A stretch of DNA of 64,000 nt from Tamaricihabitans halophyticus (GCF_004340875.1 NZ_SLXQ01000003.1:124001-188000), one strand, 5' to 3'; counted from the first letter of the stretch, positions 49,037 through 58,271 are shown. Notes: generated by a model from the sequence alone, not told the origin. Made by a program: numbers and translations.

Positions 49037-50887
49037 CTACCTTCCGTCATGTCCGTAGGTCGTACGCGCCGTTTCCGAGGTGAGGATCTCGTTGCGCACG
49101 TCCGCGCGGACGGCTTCGGGGTCCCGTGCGGACGGATCACCGCAGCCCGCGCCGCCGGCAACCTGGTACAGCACGAGATCTCGCGCTTGGAAACGCACGC
49201 CGGCACGTTTACTCAGTCGGAACTCGGCGCCGGGTTCGTCCTCCGAGTCGGTAAGCCTTCCGCTGGCGTCCGCGATGCCGGCGAGTACTTCCGGGTCGCC
49301 GAGTTCGCGTCCGGCCAGCCAGTCATCGAGCCCGTTTCGGTGGACGGTAATAGCTGCTTTCGCGCCGCCTGTGCCGCCGAGAACGCCAATGGTCTCCTGT
49401 CTACATTGGTCTAGTTGGTAGAAGCTTTCCGCGTCGACGAGCGGGCTCAACAACACCCTCGTGGCTGGCCCGCCTCGATGCTTTCCAGCGCCCGCGGTAT
49501 CCGTGACGAACTCGCGGGCCAGTTGCAGAATGGGGTAGGTTTCCTCATCCAGCTCGACCGATGGCTCGACGCAATTGCCGCCCTCCACGAACATGTACCC
49601 GCAGCCGTCCCCTTCGGCATGTCCGCCGAACGGGCCCATGAAGATACGTAGATAGACAAAAGGTGTGGGCATGCCAGCCCGGTCGTCGACGCCAGCGAAG
49701 CTGAACAGTGCGACATCGTCGTAGTGCTCGGCCACGGCGAGTTCGGGCATCGCCTTGGCGAAGGCCGCCTTCGTGACGCTGATGGCTTTCTGGCCGAACA
49801 TCACGTGCCCTGCGTTGGTCGACATTGGCGGCAGGGCGTGCAGGCAGTTGCCCGCCGGGGTGACGACCTGCACCGGCCGGTATGCGCCAGCGTTGGCACT
49901 GATGGTCTCCGGCACGACTACCTGTAGGCCGAGGTGTGCTGCGGTAACCGCGTCCGACCAGGTGCAGGCGTAACCACCCCATTCCTCGCGGGAGGAGCCG
50001 GAGAAGTCCACCTCGACTTCCATGCCGCGTTTGCGGACGGTGCAACGTATCGGCATCGGGTCGCCGTCCATGTTGTTGTCGAGCTGGTCTTCGGCCGTAT
50101 AGTCGCCATCCGGGATCCGAGCAAGCGCCAGCCGCATGGCTCGCTCGTTGTAGTCCAATGTGTACCGAATTGCGCCGGTGTAGGCGGCCGGTCCGTAACG
50201 CCGGACGTAGCCGGAGATCATGTCCACGCCCATCGCGAGCGCAGCCTTGATCACCTGTAGGTCGTTGACGCTGATGTCCGGTATCCGGGTTTGTGTAGTG
50301 AACAGTTCCAACGTCTCGCGGACCAGCTCGCCTTCTTGATACAGCAATCGCGGCGAGATACGCAGACCCTCGGCGTACATATCGTGTTGTACGCCGGGCC
50401 CGAAACCGGTGGGGACCGGGCCGCCGATGTCCAGCCAATGCGTGATCGCGGCGGCGAATCCCATCAGCGCGCCATCGACGAAGATCGGCATCACCGTGCC
50501 GACATCATTGATGTGACTACCGCCGCGGAACGGGTCGTTGTAGAGCAACACATCGCCAGGTCTGAACCGCTCCGCACCCCAGTGCTCGATCGCCATCCTG
50601 GCGTAGAACTGGTTGATCACGTAATGGCCCGGCGCGGCCGTACCCATCGCGATCGCGTCGAAGTCCAGATCGGCCGCTTCGTCACGGGGCGCGAGCAGGC
50701 CGATGCCGAAGTCGTTCATCTCACTGAGCGCCGGGCTCAGCGAACCAGTGTTGATCTTGATCTGCATCTGCACGGCGATGTGTTCCAGTGCGTGCCGGAT
50801 CACCTCGGCGGTGGTGCGGTCGGTACCGTAGTGCTCCTGAATTTCCGTTGCGCTCAGTGCTGCGGAGCGGGACACGGTGCTGCTCAT
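49037..50887 (-). CDS. HyuB-type subunit of hydantoinase/ketone carboxylase
   Basis: This 616-aa protein of the hydantoinase B/oxoprolinase family has NDFGIGLLAPRDEAAD near residue 58, then LYNDPFRGGSHINDV near 115 with the usual metal-site residues, and AGAGKHRGGPATRV in the C-terminal half. In acetone and acetophenone carboxylases the HyuB-like subunit binds the metal and joins bicarbonate-derived CO2 to the activated ketone. Its start overlaps the HyuA stop (ATGA). Hydantoin or oxoproline hydrolysis is an alternative, but the CoA ligase and thiolase neighbours favour carboxylation. Confidence 0.87.
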   Translation of the reverse strand: MSSTVSRSAALSATEIQEHYGTDRTTAEVIRHALEHIAVQMQIKINTGSLSPALSEMNDFGIGLLAPRDEAADLDFDAIAMGTAAPGHYVINQFYARMAIEHWGAERFRPGDVLLYNDPFRGGSHINDVGTVMPIFVDGALMGFAAAITHWLDIGGPVPTGFGPGVQHDMYAEGLRISPRLLYQEGELVRETLELFTTQTRIPDISVNDLQVIKAALAMGVDMISGYVRRYGPAAYTGAIRYTLDYNERAMRLALARIPDGDYTAEDQLDNNMDGDPMPIRCTVRKRGMEVEVDFSGSSREEWGGYACTWSDAVTAAHLGLQVVVPETISANAGAYRPVQVVTPAGNCLHALPPMSTNAGHVMFGQKAISVTKAAFAKAMPELAVAEHYDDVALFSFAGVDDRAGMPTPFVYLRIFMGPFGGHAEGDGCGYMFVEGGNCVEPSVELDEETYPILQLAREFVTDTAGAGKHRGGPATRVLLSPLVDAESFYQLDQCRQETIGVLGGTGGAKAAITVHRNGLDDWLAGRELGDPEVLAGIADASGRLTDSEDEPGAEFRLSKRAGVRFQARDLVLYQVAGGAGCGDPSARDPEAVRADVRNEILTSETARTTYGHDGR

Positions 50888-52926
50888 GCTTGCCCCCTGG
50901 TATCGATCACGATGTCGCCAACTTCGGTCACGCTGGCCACGTCGCCTGGGACGAGTGTTGTTGTCGAGGTCGGCGCCGCGATGATTCCGGGGCCGGTGAG
51001 GACTTGACCGGGTGTCAGTTTGTCGGCTTGGTAGATGGGCGTGTCGACGTGCCGTTTGCCGGCGATCGTCACGTCCCGGTGCTGGATATGGCTATCCCCG
51101 TCGTTCGACGACGGCAGTGGTGGCGGCAGCAGTTCTCGGTTGTCGCTGGCTATCGCCCGAACGCGCAACGTCTGCACGTAGATCGGCGCCGGCAGTCGGT
51201 AGCCGTACTGTCGTTGGTGTGCGGCGCCGAAGGCGTCGGCCAGGTGCTTCATCGGATCGTCGTGGCCGGGATCGACCAGCGCGGCCAGTTCCCAGCGCTG
51301 ACCCAGGTAGGTCGCATCCACATGGCATTCGATGTGGATCTCACCGTTGGTGCGGTTCCTGAGCTGGTCACTGAGCCGGTGTGCACGGGCCTTGGCGCGC
51401 GCGAAGATGTCCCTGGCCAGCTCCTCCGTCACGATCGACATGATCGGCGTGACGTCCTCTTCGAAGGCGACGGCGGAAAGCAGGCCGTAGGCGGAGAACA
51501 CGCCGGAAAGCGCCGGAATCACCACTTGGGGGATTTCCAGTGTCCGAGCAACTTGGGTGGCGACGAGGCCGCCGGCGGCGCCGTAGGCGAGTAGGCCGAA
51601 CTCACGTGGATCGACACCGCGATAGATCGTCAGCCGTCGTACCGCTTCCGCCATATTGTGCACGGCGATATCGACTACGGTCCCAGCCAGTTCGGTCGGG
51701 CTGGCGTCGATCGCGGTGGCCAGCGTGGCGAAGACGCCTTCGGCCGCCGCCAGATCGGGTTCGATTTCCCCACCGATCGCGGCCGTTGGGTCGAGCATGC
51801 CGAGCAGCAGAAAGGCGTCGGTCACCGTCGGTTGCGTACCGCCACGGCCGTAGCAGGCCGGCCCCGGGTTGCTACCCGCGCTGTGCGGGCCGACGCTGAG
51901 TCCGCCAGCCTCGTCGATAGTGGCGATACTTCCGCCGCCGGCGCCGATGCTGTGCAGTTCCAGTACGGGCAGACTCACGATCAGGTCATGCTCGAGTTCG
52001 AGTTCGCGGTTGACCGATAGCCGGTTGTCGACGACCAGCCCCACGTCGGTACTCGTGCCGCCCATGTCAAAGCCGACCAGATGCGGCATCTGTAGCCGCT
52101 GCGCGTAAGCCTGCACGCCCATCAGGCCGCCGACGGGTCCACTGTTGAGTGTCGTGACTGGACGCGTGGTGACCTCGGCTGGGGAACTCAGGCCGCCGTC
52201 GTTTGTCATAAAGGTCAATGGCGCGTCCCGGCCAGTCGCGCGAAGACTTTCTTCGACCGTCGTCGTGTAGCCGGCCATCTCGGGTTGTACGTAGGCGTTC
52301 AGTGCACAGGTGGAGAACCGGTTGTACTCCCTGGGAAACGGCGCGATCTCGGCCGAAGAGCTCACGCTCACGTCCGGGAAGTGTTGGCGGACGAGTTCGA
52401 CGGCGCGCTGCTCGTGCCGGGGGTGCTTGTATGAATGGAGGAAGCCGATCGCGATGCTCCGACACCCATCCGCGACCAGGCGCCGAACCTGGTCAAGTAG
52501 GTCCTGTTCGTTGAGTTCGATGAGGGTTTCGCCGGTTGCCGTGACTCGTTCGTGGACGGTCCGGCGGCGAGCACGTTCCACGATCGGTCGCAGTTCGTGT
52601 GGCCGTCGCCAGCGCGCGTCGATCAGTGACTCGGCTGGTCGCCAACCTCGTGCCATATCAAGAAGGTCACGGAATCCGGTCGTGGTTACGAAGCCCACGT
52701 CCGCGCCGCGGCGCGTCAAGATGGCATTGAGCGCGACAGTGGTGCCATGCACGATCTCATCGATCCGCTGTCCTTCGGTCGTCGTCTTGTCGAGTGCCCG
52801 AAGTAATCCGTTGGCGAGTTCCCCGTGTGTTGTGGTGGATTTCGCGGCGGCTCGGACGCGGTTGCCCTCGGCGACAACAACGTCGGTGAAGGTCCCGCCG
52901 GTATCGATTCCCACTCGAAGGTTCAT
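50884..52926 (-). CDS. HyuA-type ATPase subunit of hydantoinase/ketone carboxylase
   Basis: This 680-aa ASKHA-fold protein of the hydantoinase A/oxoprolinase/acetone carboxylase beta family opens with RVGIDTGGTFTDVVV (phosphate-binding loop). It has VHGTTVALNAIL near 58, SGPVGGLMG near 270, GFDMGGTSTDV near 296 and SIGAGGGSIA near 337. It uses ATP to activate the substrate (enol or bicarbonate) for the HyuB partner. The ATG at 52926 has GGAG 8 nt upstream; an in-frame ATG at 52953 is less likely. It is the first gene of the seven-gene operon, divergent from the AraC regulator. Confidence 0.9.
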   Translation of the reverse strand: MNLRVGIDTGGTFTDVVVAEGNRVRAAAKSTTTHGELANGLLRALDKTTTEGQRIDEIVHGTTVALNAILTRRGADVGFVTTTGFRDLLDMARGWRPAESLIDARWRRPHELRPIVERARRRTVHERVTATGETLIELNEQDLLDQVRRLVADGCRSIAIGFLHSYKHPRHEQRAVELVRQHFPDVSVSSSAEIAPFPREYNRFSTCALNAYVQPEMAGYTTTVEESLRATGRDAPLTFMTNDGGLSSPAEVTTRPVTTLNSGPVGGLMGVQAYAQRLQMPHLVGFDMGGTSTDVGLVVDNRLSVNRELELEHDLIVSLPVLELHSIGAGGGSIATIDEAGGLSVGPHSAGSNPGPACYGRGGTQPTVTDAFLLLGMLDPTAAIGGEIEPDLAAAEGVFATLATAIDASPTELAGTVVDIAVHNMAEAVRRLTIYRGVDPREFGLLAYGAAGGLVATQVARTLEIPQVVIPALSGVFSAYGLLSAVAFEEDVTPIMSIVTEELARDIFARAKARAHRLSDQLRNRTNGEIHIECHVDATYLGQRWELAALVDPGHDDPMKHLADAFGAAHQRQYGYRLPAPIYVQTLRVRAIASDNRELLPPPLPSSNDGDSHIQHRDVTIAGKRHVDTPIYQADKLTPGQVLTGPGIIAAPTSTTTLVPGDVASVTEVGDIVIDTRGQA

Positions 52927-53195
52927 AACTCGAGCTCCAGTACTCGCCGTCATCGGCGCTTGCCCTACTGCGGATGACCGACCTCGGTCTTGCCGACGGA
53001 TGTTTCCCGGTGAAGACCTGCGAGTGGGACGGCTACGGCCGCACCTGGCGCATCAGCACAAGCGGTGGGCGCATGAGGCGAAGGGGATTTGTGGCATGGG
53101 CTATTCTCGCGGGAAGGTGGCGATGCAACGGCGCACGCTGACTGAGTGGTGCGCGCGAAAGGCTCGTCGATCTGACTAGCGGCGACATCGGAGGT
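52927..53195. other. Divergent intergenic region between HyuA and the AraC regulator
   Basis: This 269-nt gap should contain the promoters of both the carboxylase operon and the regulator. I see no clear gene, strong hairpin or repeat in it, and could not identify an AraC site with confidence. Confidence 0.5.
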
Positions 53196-54152
53196 GTGCC
53201 CGCGTTGTCCAGCGAAACCTACCTAGTTGATCGGGCTGCCACGGACGAGGTCGCGCCCCGTGACCGCCCCGAGTTCTGGAGTGAGTCGACCGCTGCCTAT
53301 CAGTGCCGAGCCAGTCACCGGTACATCCGGCCGCATGAGTTCACGGCACGGGCTACGCGACAGCGCACGACCAGTTACCAGCTTGTCGAATGGGAGGTTG
53401 ACCAGCCTGAATGGGTCTACCGCACCCGTTTGCAGGTTAGGCAGGACTGCGACGAGAACTATCGGCTCATGTTGCCGGTCTCCGGGACGATGCAGATTTT
53501 CGGTCAGCGGGGCGAGCTTGCCACGCCAGTCGGCCACGGTGCGGTATTCACGGTTGATACACCCTTTCGAATGATGCTTGGGCCTGCCAACCGTGGTGTC
53601 ATCCTGACCTTCTCGCGTCAGGAGTTGGAGCGCAAGTTGAACCGATCGGCGCCACCGATAGCGCTGCTGAACCTGCGCCTTGGCTTGGGCGGCGTTCTCG
53701 CTGACATGCTCACCAGGCTTGCCACCGAGCGCGAACACCTTGGCAGTTGGCAATTCGACGCGGTCTGCGAGCGGATCGTGGAGATACTGAGTCTGCTCGT
53801 ACTTGGCGACGATAGGCCGAGCGTGACCAGCTACTCAGTCGAGATTGAGCACGCGGTGCGGCGGTATGTTCGGGAGCATGCGGGCGATCGGTTGTTGACC
53901 GGGAGCAAGATCGCGATGGCGCTTGGCTGGTCCCTGCGCCACGTGCAGCGGTCTTTGCAGGAGGTTGGCACCACTCCGCAAGAGGTGATCAGGCAAGAGC
54001 GATTGGGCTTGGCGATGCGTATGGTGCAGGCTCCGAAAGACCGGTGCATGACGCTTACCGAGATCGCCAATCGTTGTGGCTTTACCTCGTTGAGTACGTT
54101 CAGTACCCAGTTCCGGCAGCAGTACGGCGCGGCGCCGCGGGAGTTTCGCTGA
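53196..54152 (+). CDS. AraC-family transcriptional regulator
   Basis: This is a 318-aa activator-type regulator. The N-terminal 180 residues form an AraC_binding_2-like sensing domain. The C-terminal 100 residues have two helix-turn-helix units (TGSKIAMALGWSLRHVQRSL and LTEIANRCGFTSLSTFSTQF, ending in GAAPREFR). It is divergent from the carboxylase operon and is its likely substrate-responsive activator. The start is uncertain: GTG 53196 is almost on top of GGAGG (53190-53194), whereas TTG 53205 has normal spacing. Confidence 0.87.
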   Translation: MPALSSETYLVDRAATDEVAPRDRPEFWSESTAAYQCRASHRYIRPHEFTARATRQRTTSYQLVEWEVDQPEWVYRTRLQVRQDCDENYRLMLPVSGTMQIFGQRGELATPVGHGAVFTVDTPFRMMLGPANRGVILTFSRQELERKLNRSAPPIALLNLRLGLGGVLADMLTRLATEREHLGSWQFDAVCERIVEILSLLVLGDDRPSVTSYSVEIEHAVRRYVREHAGDRLLTGSKIAMALGWSLRHVQRSLQEVGTTPQEVIRQERLGLAMRMVQAPKDRCMTLTEIANRCGFTSLSTFSTQFRQQYGAAPREFR

Positions 54153-54170
54153 ACGGACCTCGGGAGGGTG

Positions 54171-55094
54171 TCACGTATTTCGGTCGGAACCCATTCCCGC
54201 GGCGCCGCCGGGACCAACCGGTTGGGAAGCGGCCGCGCCCCTGGTGGCGATATCGGCAAGTGCCTCGCGATCGGCACGCGGAATCAACGGGCGGCTGCCC
54301 AGTTCGATGATCGCCGGGAGTGTCGATCTGATCAGCTTGAGCACGCCGACGATCCCCGGGGTGTGCACGGCGCGGGCGCGGTGCCGGATGCCGCGCGCCA
54401 GGTCGTCGACCACAGCGGACACCGGATGGGTTTTGCCGAGTGGGCCCGGCATGGCGGCCCGGAGCCTACCGAAGACCGGGTGCTCGTCCGCGCCGGTGAC
54501 CAGGTCCGTGCGAATCCACGATGGATGCGCGACCCCGACCGCGACGCCGAGGTGTCGGACCTCGGCGCGCAGGCTGTTCGCGAAGGCTTCCACGCCGGCT
54601 TTGGCCGCAGCGTAGGGCGCCATTCCCGGCGCGTGCGCGATTGCCGCGAGCGAGGAGATCGCGAGCAGGTACCCGCGCGCTTCGATGACATGCGGCAGGG
54701 CGACCCGGAAGGTGCGCCAGACGCCAAGCAGGTCGATCTCCACGGTGCGCTCAAACGCGGCTGGATCGATCGAGCGGACGAAACCAGTGGCGGCCACGCC
54801 CGCGTTGGCCACCACCACGTCCAGCCGGCCGAACCTCGCCACCGCCGCCTCGACGGCCGCCTCCAGTTCCGACCAGCTGGTGACATCCGCTTCCCAGGCC
54901 GCGGCCTCGGCGCCGCATTGCTTGGCCACCGCGCGCAGTTGTTCGCCCTCGAGGCCAACCAGCGCCAGCCGCGCGCCGTCCGCGGCGAGCCGTTTGGCGA
55001 GCTCCGCGCCGATCCCCCGTGCTGCCCCGGTGAGCAGCACAACCTTGCCGGCCATGCTGGGCGTCCTGCGCGGTAGGCGGAAAGGTGAACGCAT
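54171..55094 (-). CDS. SDR-family oxidoreductase
   Basis: This is a 307-aa short-chain dehydrogenase with VLLTGAARGIGAELAKRLA, the NAG motif in VVVANAGVAA, and the catalytic Ser (AISSLAAIAH) with Tyr/Lys (APYAAAKAG). A C-terminal extension of about 50 residues beyond the core ends in a Gly/Ala-rich tail. GGAGG lies 5 nt before the ATG. Similar enzymes sit in actinobacterial lipid or steroid catabolism; the substrate cannot be called. The upstream region carries operator-like repeats around 55117-55150. Confidence 0.84.
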   Translation of the reverse strand: MRSPFRLPRRTPSMAGKVVLLTGAARGIGAELAKRLAADGARLALVGLEGEQLRAVAKQCGAEAAAWEADVTSWSELEAAVEAAVARFGRLDVVVANAGVAATGFVRSIDPAAFERTVEIDLLGVWRTFRVALPHVIEARGYLLAISSLAAIAHAPGMAPYAAAKAGVEAFANSLRAEVRHLGVAVGVAHPSWIRTDLVTGADEHPVFGRLRAAMPGPLGKTHPVSAVVDDLARGIRHRARAVHTPGIVGVLKLIRSTLPAIIELGSRPLIPRADREALADIATRGAAASQPVGPGGAAGMGSDRNT

Positions 55095-55116
55095 GGCTAC
55101 CTCCTCGGTCGCCGAA

Positions 55117-55152
55117 GCTAACTTACTAGTAGTAACCTACCAATAGTAAGGT
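55117..55152. promoter_or_regulatory. Operator-like repeats upstream of the 54171-55094 SDR gene
   Basis: Imperfect inverted repeats (TTACTAGTAGTAA at 55123-55135, then ACCTACCAATAGTAAGGT) surround a minus-strand TAAGTT box. The nonamer GCTAACTTA is also found upstream of the SDR gene starting at 7099. A TetR-type site is possible. Confidence 0.35.
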
Positions 55153-55228
55153 ATCTGCTCGCTCGATGGAATGCATGCTTCGCGTGCGGTGTTCTTGCTG
55201 CGCGTAGGCCTACGTCGAGGAGGTGCCG

Positions 55229-56104
55229 GTGACATCCGCAATGCAGCGATATGACCTGGGACGGGTGGGGATCTGGAGCGGTGCACCGGATTGGAGTCGC
55301 CCGGAGGCCGCCGATGTCGCCGCGGAGCTCGACGAACTCGGCTTCGGCGCGCTCTGGCTCGGCCTGTCCCGCGCCGATCTCGCGGTGCACGAGCGGTTGC
55401 TCGCGGCCACCAGCAGGCTGACTCTGGCCACCGGGATCGTGAACATCTGGACCGAACCGAGCGCGCAGGTCGTCGGGAGCTATCACCGGGTGGTCACGGC
55501 GTATCCGGATCGGCTGCTGCTCGGGCTCGGTTCGGGGCACAAGGTGATGGTCGAGGCGATGACCTCGTACACCTACGAGCGCCCCTACTCCGCGCTTGCT
55601 TCCTATGTGGACGAGTTGGACAGCGCGGAAACGCCAGTCCCCAAGGAGAATCGGGTACTGGCCGCACTTGGTCCGCGCACATTGCGGTTGGCGGGGGCGC
55701 GCTCAGCCGGGGCCCACCCTTATCTGAGTACTGCCGAGCACACCCGAACGGCGCGGGAGATTCTTGGGCCCGAGCCGTTGCTCGCCCCGGAGTTGAAAGT
55801 GGTGCTGGATGCCGATCCGACCCGGGCAAGGGCGACCGCGCGGGCAGGCGTCGGTCCTTACCTCCAGCTGCCGAACTATACGAATAACCTGCTGCGGCTT
55901 GGTTTCTCGGTCGATGACTTCGCGGACGGTGGCAGCGATCGGTTGATCGACGCGTTGGTCGGTTGGGGTAAACCGGATGCGGTGCGCGCGAAGATCGCCG
56001 AGCACCACGATGCCGGCGCCGATCACGTCTGTGTCCAGGTGCTCAGTGACTCGGCGGGGCCGCCGGTCGCCGGGTACCGCGCTCTGGCCGAAGCGCTGGC
56101 CTGA
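55229..56104 (+). CDS. LLM-class F420-dependent oxidoreductase
   Basis: This is a 291-aa luciferase-like (TIM-barrel) oxidoreductase of the actinobacterial F420-binding type. It has GRVGIWSGAPDWS at the start, ELDELGFGALWLG near residue 32, ATGIVNIWTE near 71 and PDRLLLGLGSGH near 92. It is shorter than many LLM proteins, as in the TIGR03620 group. GAGGAGG precedes the GTG at 55229; an in-frame GTG at 55223 lies inside that site. Substrate unknown. Confidence 0.84.
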   Translation: MTSAMQRYDLGRVGIWSGAPDWSRPEAADVAAELDELGFGALWLGLSRADLAVHERLLAATSRLTLATGIVNIWTEPSAQVVGSYHRVVTAYPDRLLLGLGSGHKVMVEAMTSYTYERPYSALASYVDELDSAETPVPKENRVLAALGPRTLRLAGARSAGAHPYLSTAEHTRTAREILGPEPLLAPELKVVLDADPTRARATARAGVGPYLQLPNYTNNLLRLGFSVDDFADGGSDRLIDALVGWGKPDAVRAKIAEHHDAGADHVCVQVLSDSAGPPVAGYRALAEALA

Positions 56105-56174
56105 CCGGCCATCCGGCTCGGGTAGTCTTCGCGGCATTCAGGTCAACGGCGCCTGCCGGGAGGAAGGACACCCT

Positions 56175-57206
56175 ATGCCCATCGCTACTCCAGACGTTTA
56201 CGCCGAGATGCTGGACCGCGCGAAGGCGAATGAGTTCGCCTATCCCGCGATCAACGTCACATCGTCGGAAACGCTGAACGCCGCGCTGCGTGGTTTCGCG
56301 GAGGCGGAAAGCGACGGGATCATCCAGGTGTCCACCGGCGGCGCCGAGTTCGCCTCCGGCGGCAAGGTCAAGGACATGGTCACCGGTTCGGTGGCGCTTG
56401 CCGAGTTCGCGCACGTGGTCGCGGACAAGTACCCGGTCAACATCGCGCTGCACACCGACCACTGCCCGAAGGACAAGCTGGACGGCTTTGTGCGCCCGCT
56501 GATCGCGATCTCCCAGGATCGGGTGAACAGCGGCAAGAACCCGCTTTTCCAGTCGCATATGTGGGACGGCTCGGCGATTGATCTGGACGAGAACCTGTCC
56601 ATCGCGACCGAACTGCTTGCCGCCGCCGCGGCCGCGAAGATCATCCTCGAAGTGGAAATCGGCGTCGTCGGTGGCGAAGAAGACGGCGTCGCCAACGACA
56701 TCAACGAGAAGCTCTACACCGCCGAGGGCGACTTCACCAAGACCGTGGACGCGCTCGGTTCCGGTGAGCAGGGGCGCTATCTGCTTGCCGCGACCTTCGG
56801 CAACGTGCACGGCGTGTACAAGCCGGGCAATGTGCAGCTGCGGCCGGATGTGCTCAAGCGTGGGCAGGCTGTTGCCGCCGAGAAGCTGGGGCTGCCGGCC
56901 GACGCGAAGCCGTTCGAGCTGGTTTTCCACGGTGGTTCCGGATCACTGCTCGAGGAGATCCACGAAGCGGTCTCCTACGGCGTGATCAAGATGAACATCG
57001 ACACCGATACGCAGTACGCGTTCACCCGGCCGATCGCCGGGCATATGTTCAGCAACTACGACGGCGTGCTCAAGGTCGACGGCGAGGTCGGTAACAAGAA
57101 GACCTATGACCCGCGCAGTTACCTCAAGGTTGCCGAGCAGGCGATGGCCGAGCGCGTGGTCGGGGCCTGCAAGGACCTCAAGTCCGCCGGCCGCAAGATG
57201 GCCTAG
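56175..57206 (+). CDS. fbaA: Fructose-bisphosphate aldolase, class II
   Basis: This 343-aa zinc aldolase of glycolysis and gluconeogenesis cleaves fructose 1,6-bisphosphate. The TDHCPKDKLDG motif near residue 95 carries the catalytic aspartate and a zinc histidine, EVEIGVVGGEEDG near 158 holds the acidic motif, FGNVHGVYKPG near 210 and the FHGGSGSL phosphate/zinc loop near 255 follow, with NIDTDTQYAF near 276. AGGAAGGA precedes the ATG. It is followed by a TTCG-loop hairpin. Synteny with DUF3151 and purA downstream resembles Mycobacterium. Confidence 0.97.
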   Translation: MPIATPDVYAEMLDRAKANEFAYPAINVTSSETLNAALRGFAEAESDGIIQVSTGGAEFASGGKVKDMVTGSVALAEFAHVVADKYPVNIALHTDHCPKDKLDGFVRPLIAISQDRVNSGKNPLFQSHMWDGSAIDLDENLSIATELLAAAAAAKIILEVEIGVVGGEEDGVANDINEKLYTAEGDFTKTVDALGSGEQGRYLLAATFGNVHGVYKPGNVQLRPDVLKRGQAVAAEKLGLPADAKPFELVFHGGSGSLLEEIHEAVSYGVIKMNIDTDTQYAFTRPIAGHMFSNYDGVLKVDGEVGNKKTYDPRSYLKVAEQAMAERVVGACKDLKSAGRKMA

Positions 57207-57217
57207 CCCTCGGGCAT

Positions 57218-57233
57218 CCCGGCTTCGGCCGGG
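57218..57233 (+). terminator. Small GC hairpin after fbaA
   Basis: CCCGGC (57218-57223) pairs with GCCGGG (57228-57233) around a TTCG tetraloop, 11 nt after the fbaA stop. There is no U tract. Confidence 0.5.
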
Positions 57234-57261
57234 GCTTGCCTGGCAGAGACACCATGCGGTC

Positions 57262-58086
57262 ATGAGTACGCCGCATGACGGATTGCCGCAGCACGAGTAC
57301 CGGTCCGGGCAGCGCCAGGAATTCCAGGGCGCCAACGAGATGACGATCGAACTCGTCGATGCGGCTACCGGTGAGGTCGCCAAGCGGATCCTGTGGCGAG
57401 TGCTCGGTGGCGCTGTCGTGATATTCCTGGCGAGCGTGGCCGCGGCGTTTGTCGCCGAAGACGTTCCGGTCCTGAACATGCTGACCGAGGGGCTTGTCAT
57501 CGCTGCCCCGGTCGCGTGGGTTTGTCTCGCGTTACTCGTGCCGAAGACCGAAGCGCTCGGTGACTGGCAGTCGTCGTTGGCCGACCGGGCAGGGAGCGCG
57601 GATACCGTGTTCGGCGTGACCTATCGGTCGCTGCTGGATCACCACGCGGTGCCGGCCACGGTGCAGGCGCGCCGGGTTCGGACCGGTCCGCCGGTCCCTG
57701 GCGTACACAACGTGTTGTACACCAGGATTGGCACGTACCACGTGCTGATCCTGGCCTGCGCGTTCGGCAACGACCTCTACGCCGGTTGGACGCTCTGGCG
57801 GCGGCAAGTCCCGCTGCTTGTTGTGGCGCGCGGATTGCGCACCCTGCTGCGGGCCGATCGCCAGCTCGGCGGGCTGGTCGAGATGGCACCGGTCAAGGCG
57901 CTTCGCGCGGCGGTCCACGATGCGGTGCGGCAGGGCATTGCGGTGGCTGCCGTCGAGGAGGTCCCGATGTCTCAAACCTTCGGTCATGACGTCGATACTG
58001 TGGATGTGCGGAACCTGTCGGTCCTGACCAGGAAGCCACGAGTCGGGGGTCCGGCGCACTACCCGTTTCGTCACACGAACGGGTAG
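57262..58086 (+). CDS. Membrane protein of unknown function
   Basis: This is a 274-aa protein with two hydrophobic helices at about residues 46-66 and 72-92, followed by a soluble cytosolic domain of about 180 residues containing repeated DH/YR segments (VFGVTYRSLLDHHAVPATVQ, GTYHVLILACAFGNDLYAGW). The N-terminus is polar. I recognise no family. The ATG at 57262 gives a compact start just before EYRSGQRQEFQGANEM. It lies between fbaA and DUF3151 and is codirectional with both. Confidence 0.7.
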   Translation: MSTPHDGLPQHEYRSGQRQEFQGANEMTIELVDAATGEVAKRILWRVLGGAVVIFLASVAAAFVAEDVPVLNMLTEGLVIAAPVAWVCLALLVPKTEALGDWQSSLADRAGSADTVFGVTYRSLLDHHAVPATVQARRVRTGPPVPGVHNVLYTRIGTYHVLILACAFGNDLYAGWTLWRRQVPLLVVARGLRTLLRADRQLGGLVEMAPVKALRAAVHDAVRQGIAVAAVEEVPMSQTFGHDVDTVDVRNLSVLTRKPRVGGPAHYPFRHTNG

Positions 58087-58138
58087 CGCGGCCTGGTCAG
58101 TTTGCTGTTGACCACCTGGGCCGGGCATCCTCTGCGGC

Positions 58139-58225
58139 GTGAGATCCAAACGTGCGGTCGCGGTGGTCCTGATCTTTGCCCTGGTGCTTGGCGGGGCGAG
58201 CATGCTTGCCGCGGTGCTGATCTGA
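58139..58225 (+). CDS. Candidate 28-aa single-span membrane peptide
   Basis: A short frame from GTG 58139 encodes a peptide with basic N-terminal residues (MRSKRA) followed by a continuous hydrophobic segment ending AAVLI. It has the form of a membrane microprotein. There is no clear Shine-Dalgarno, so translation is uncertain. Confidence 0.3.
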   Translation: MRSKRAVAVVLIFALVLGGASMLAAVLI

Positions 58226-58271
58226 CGCCCGCTCGACGGCCGCCCCGCCGACTTACGGCAGGATTGGGGTC

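Noticed and set aside
29174-54152. The mycofactocin/carboxylase region as a recently acquired island
   Set aside because: It lacks the repeat family, but base and codon use look like the flanks and there is no integrase, tRNA edge or direct repeat, so recent transfer is not supported.
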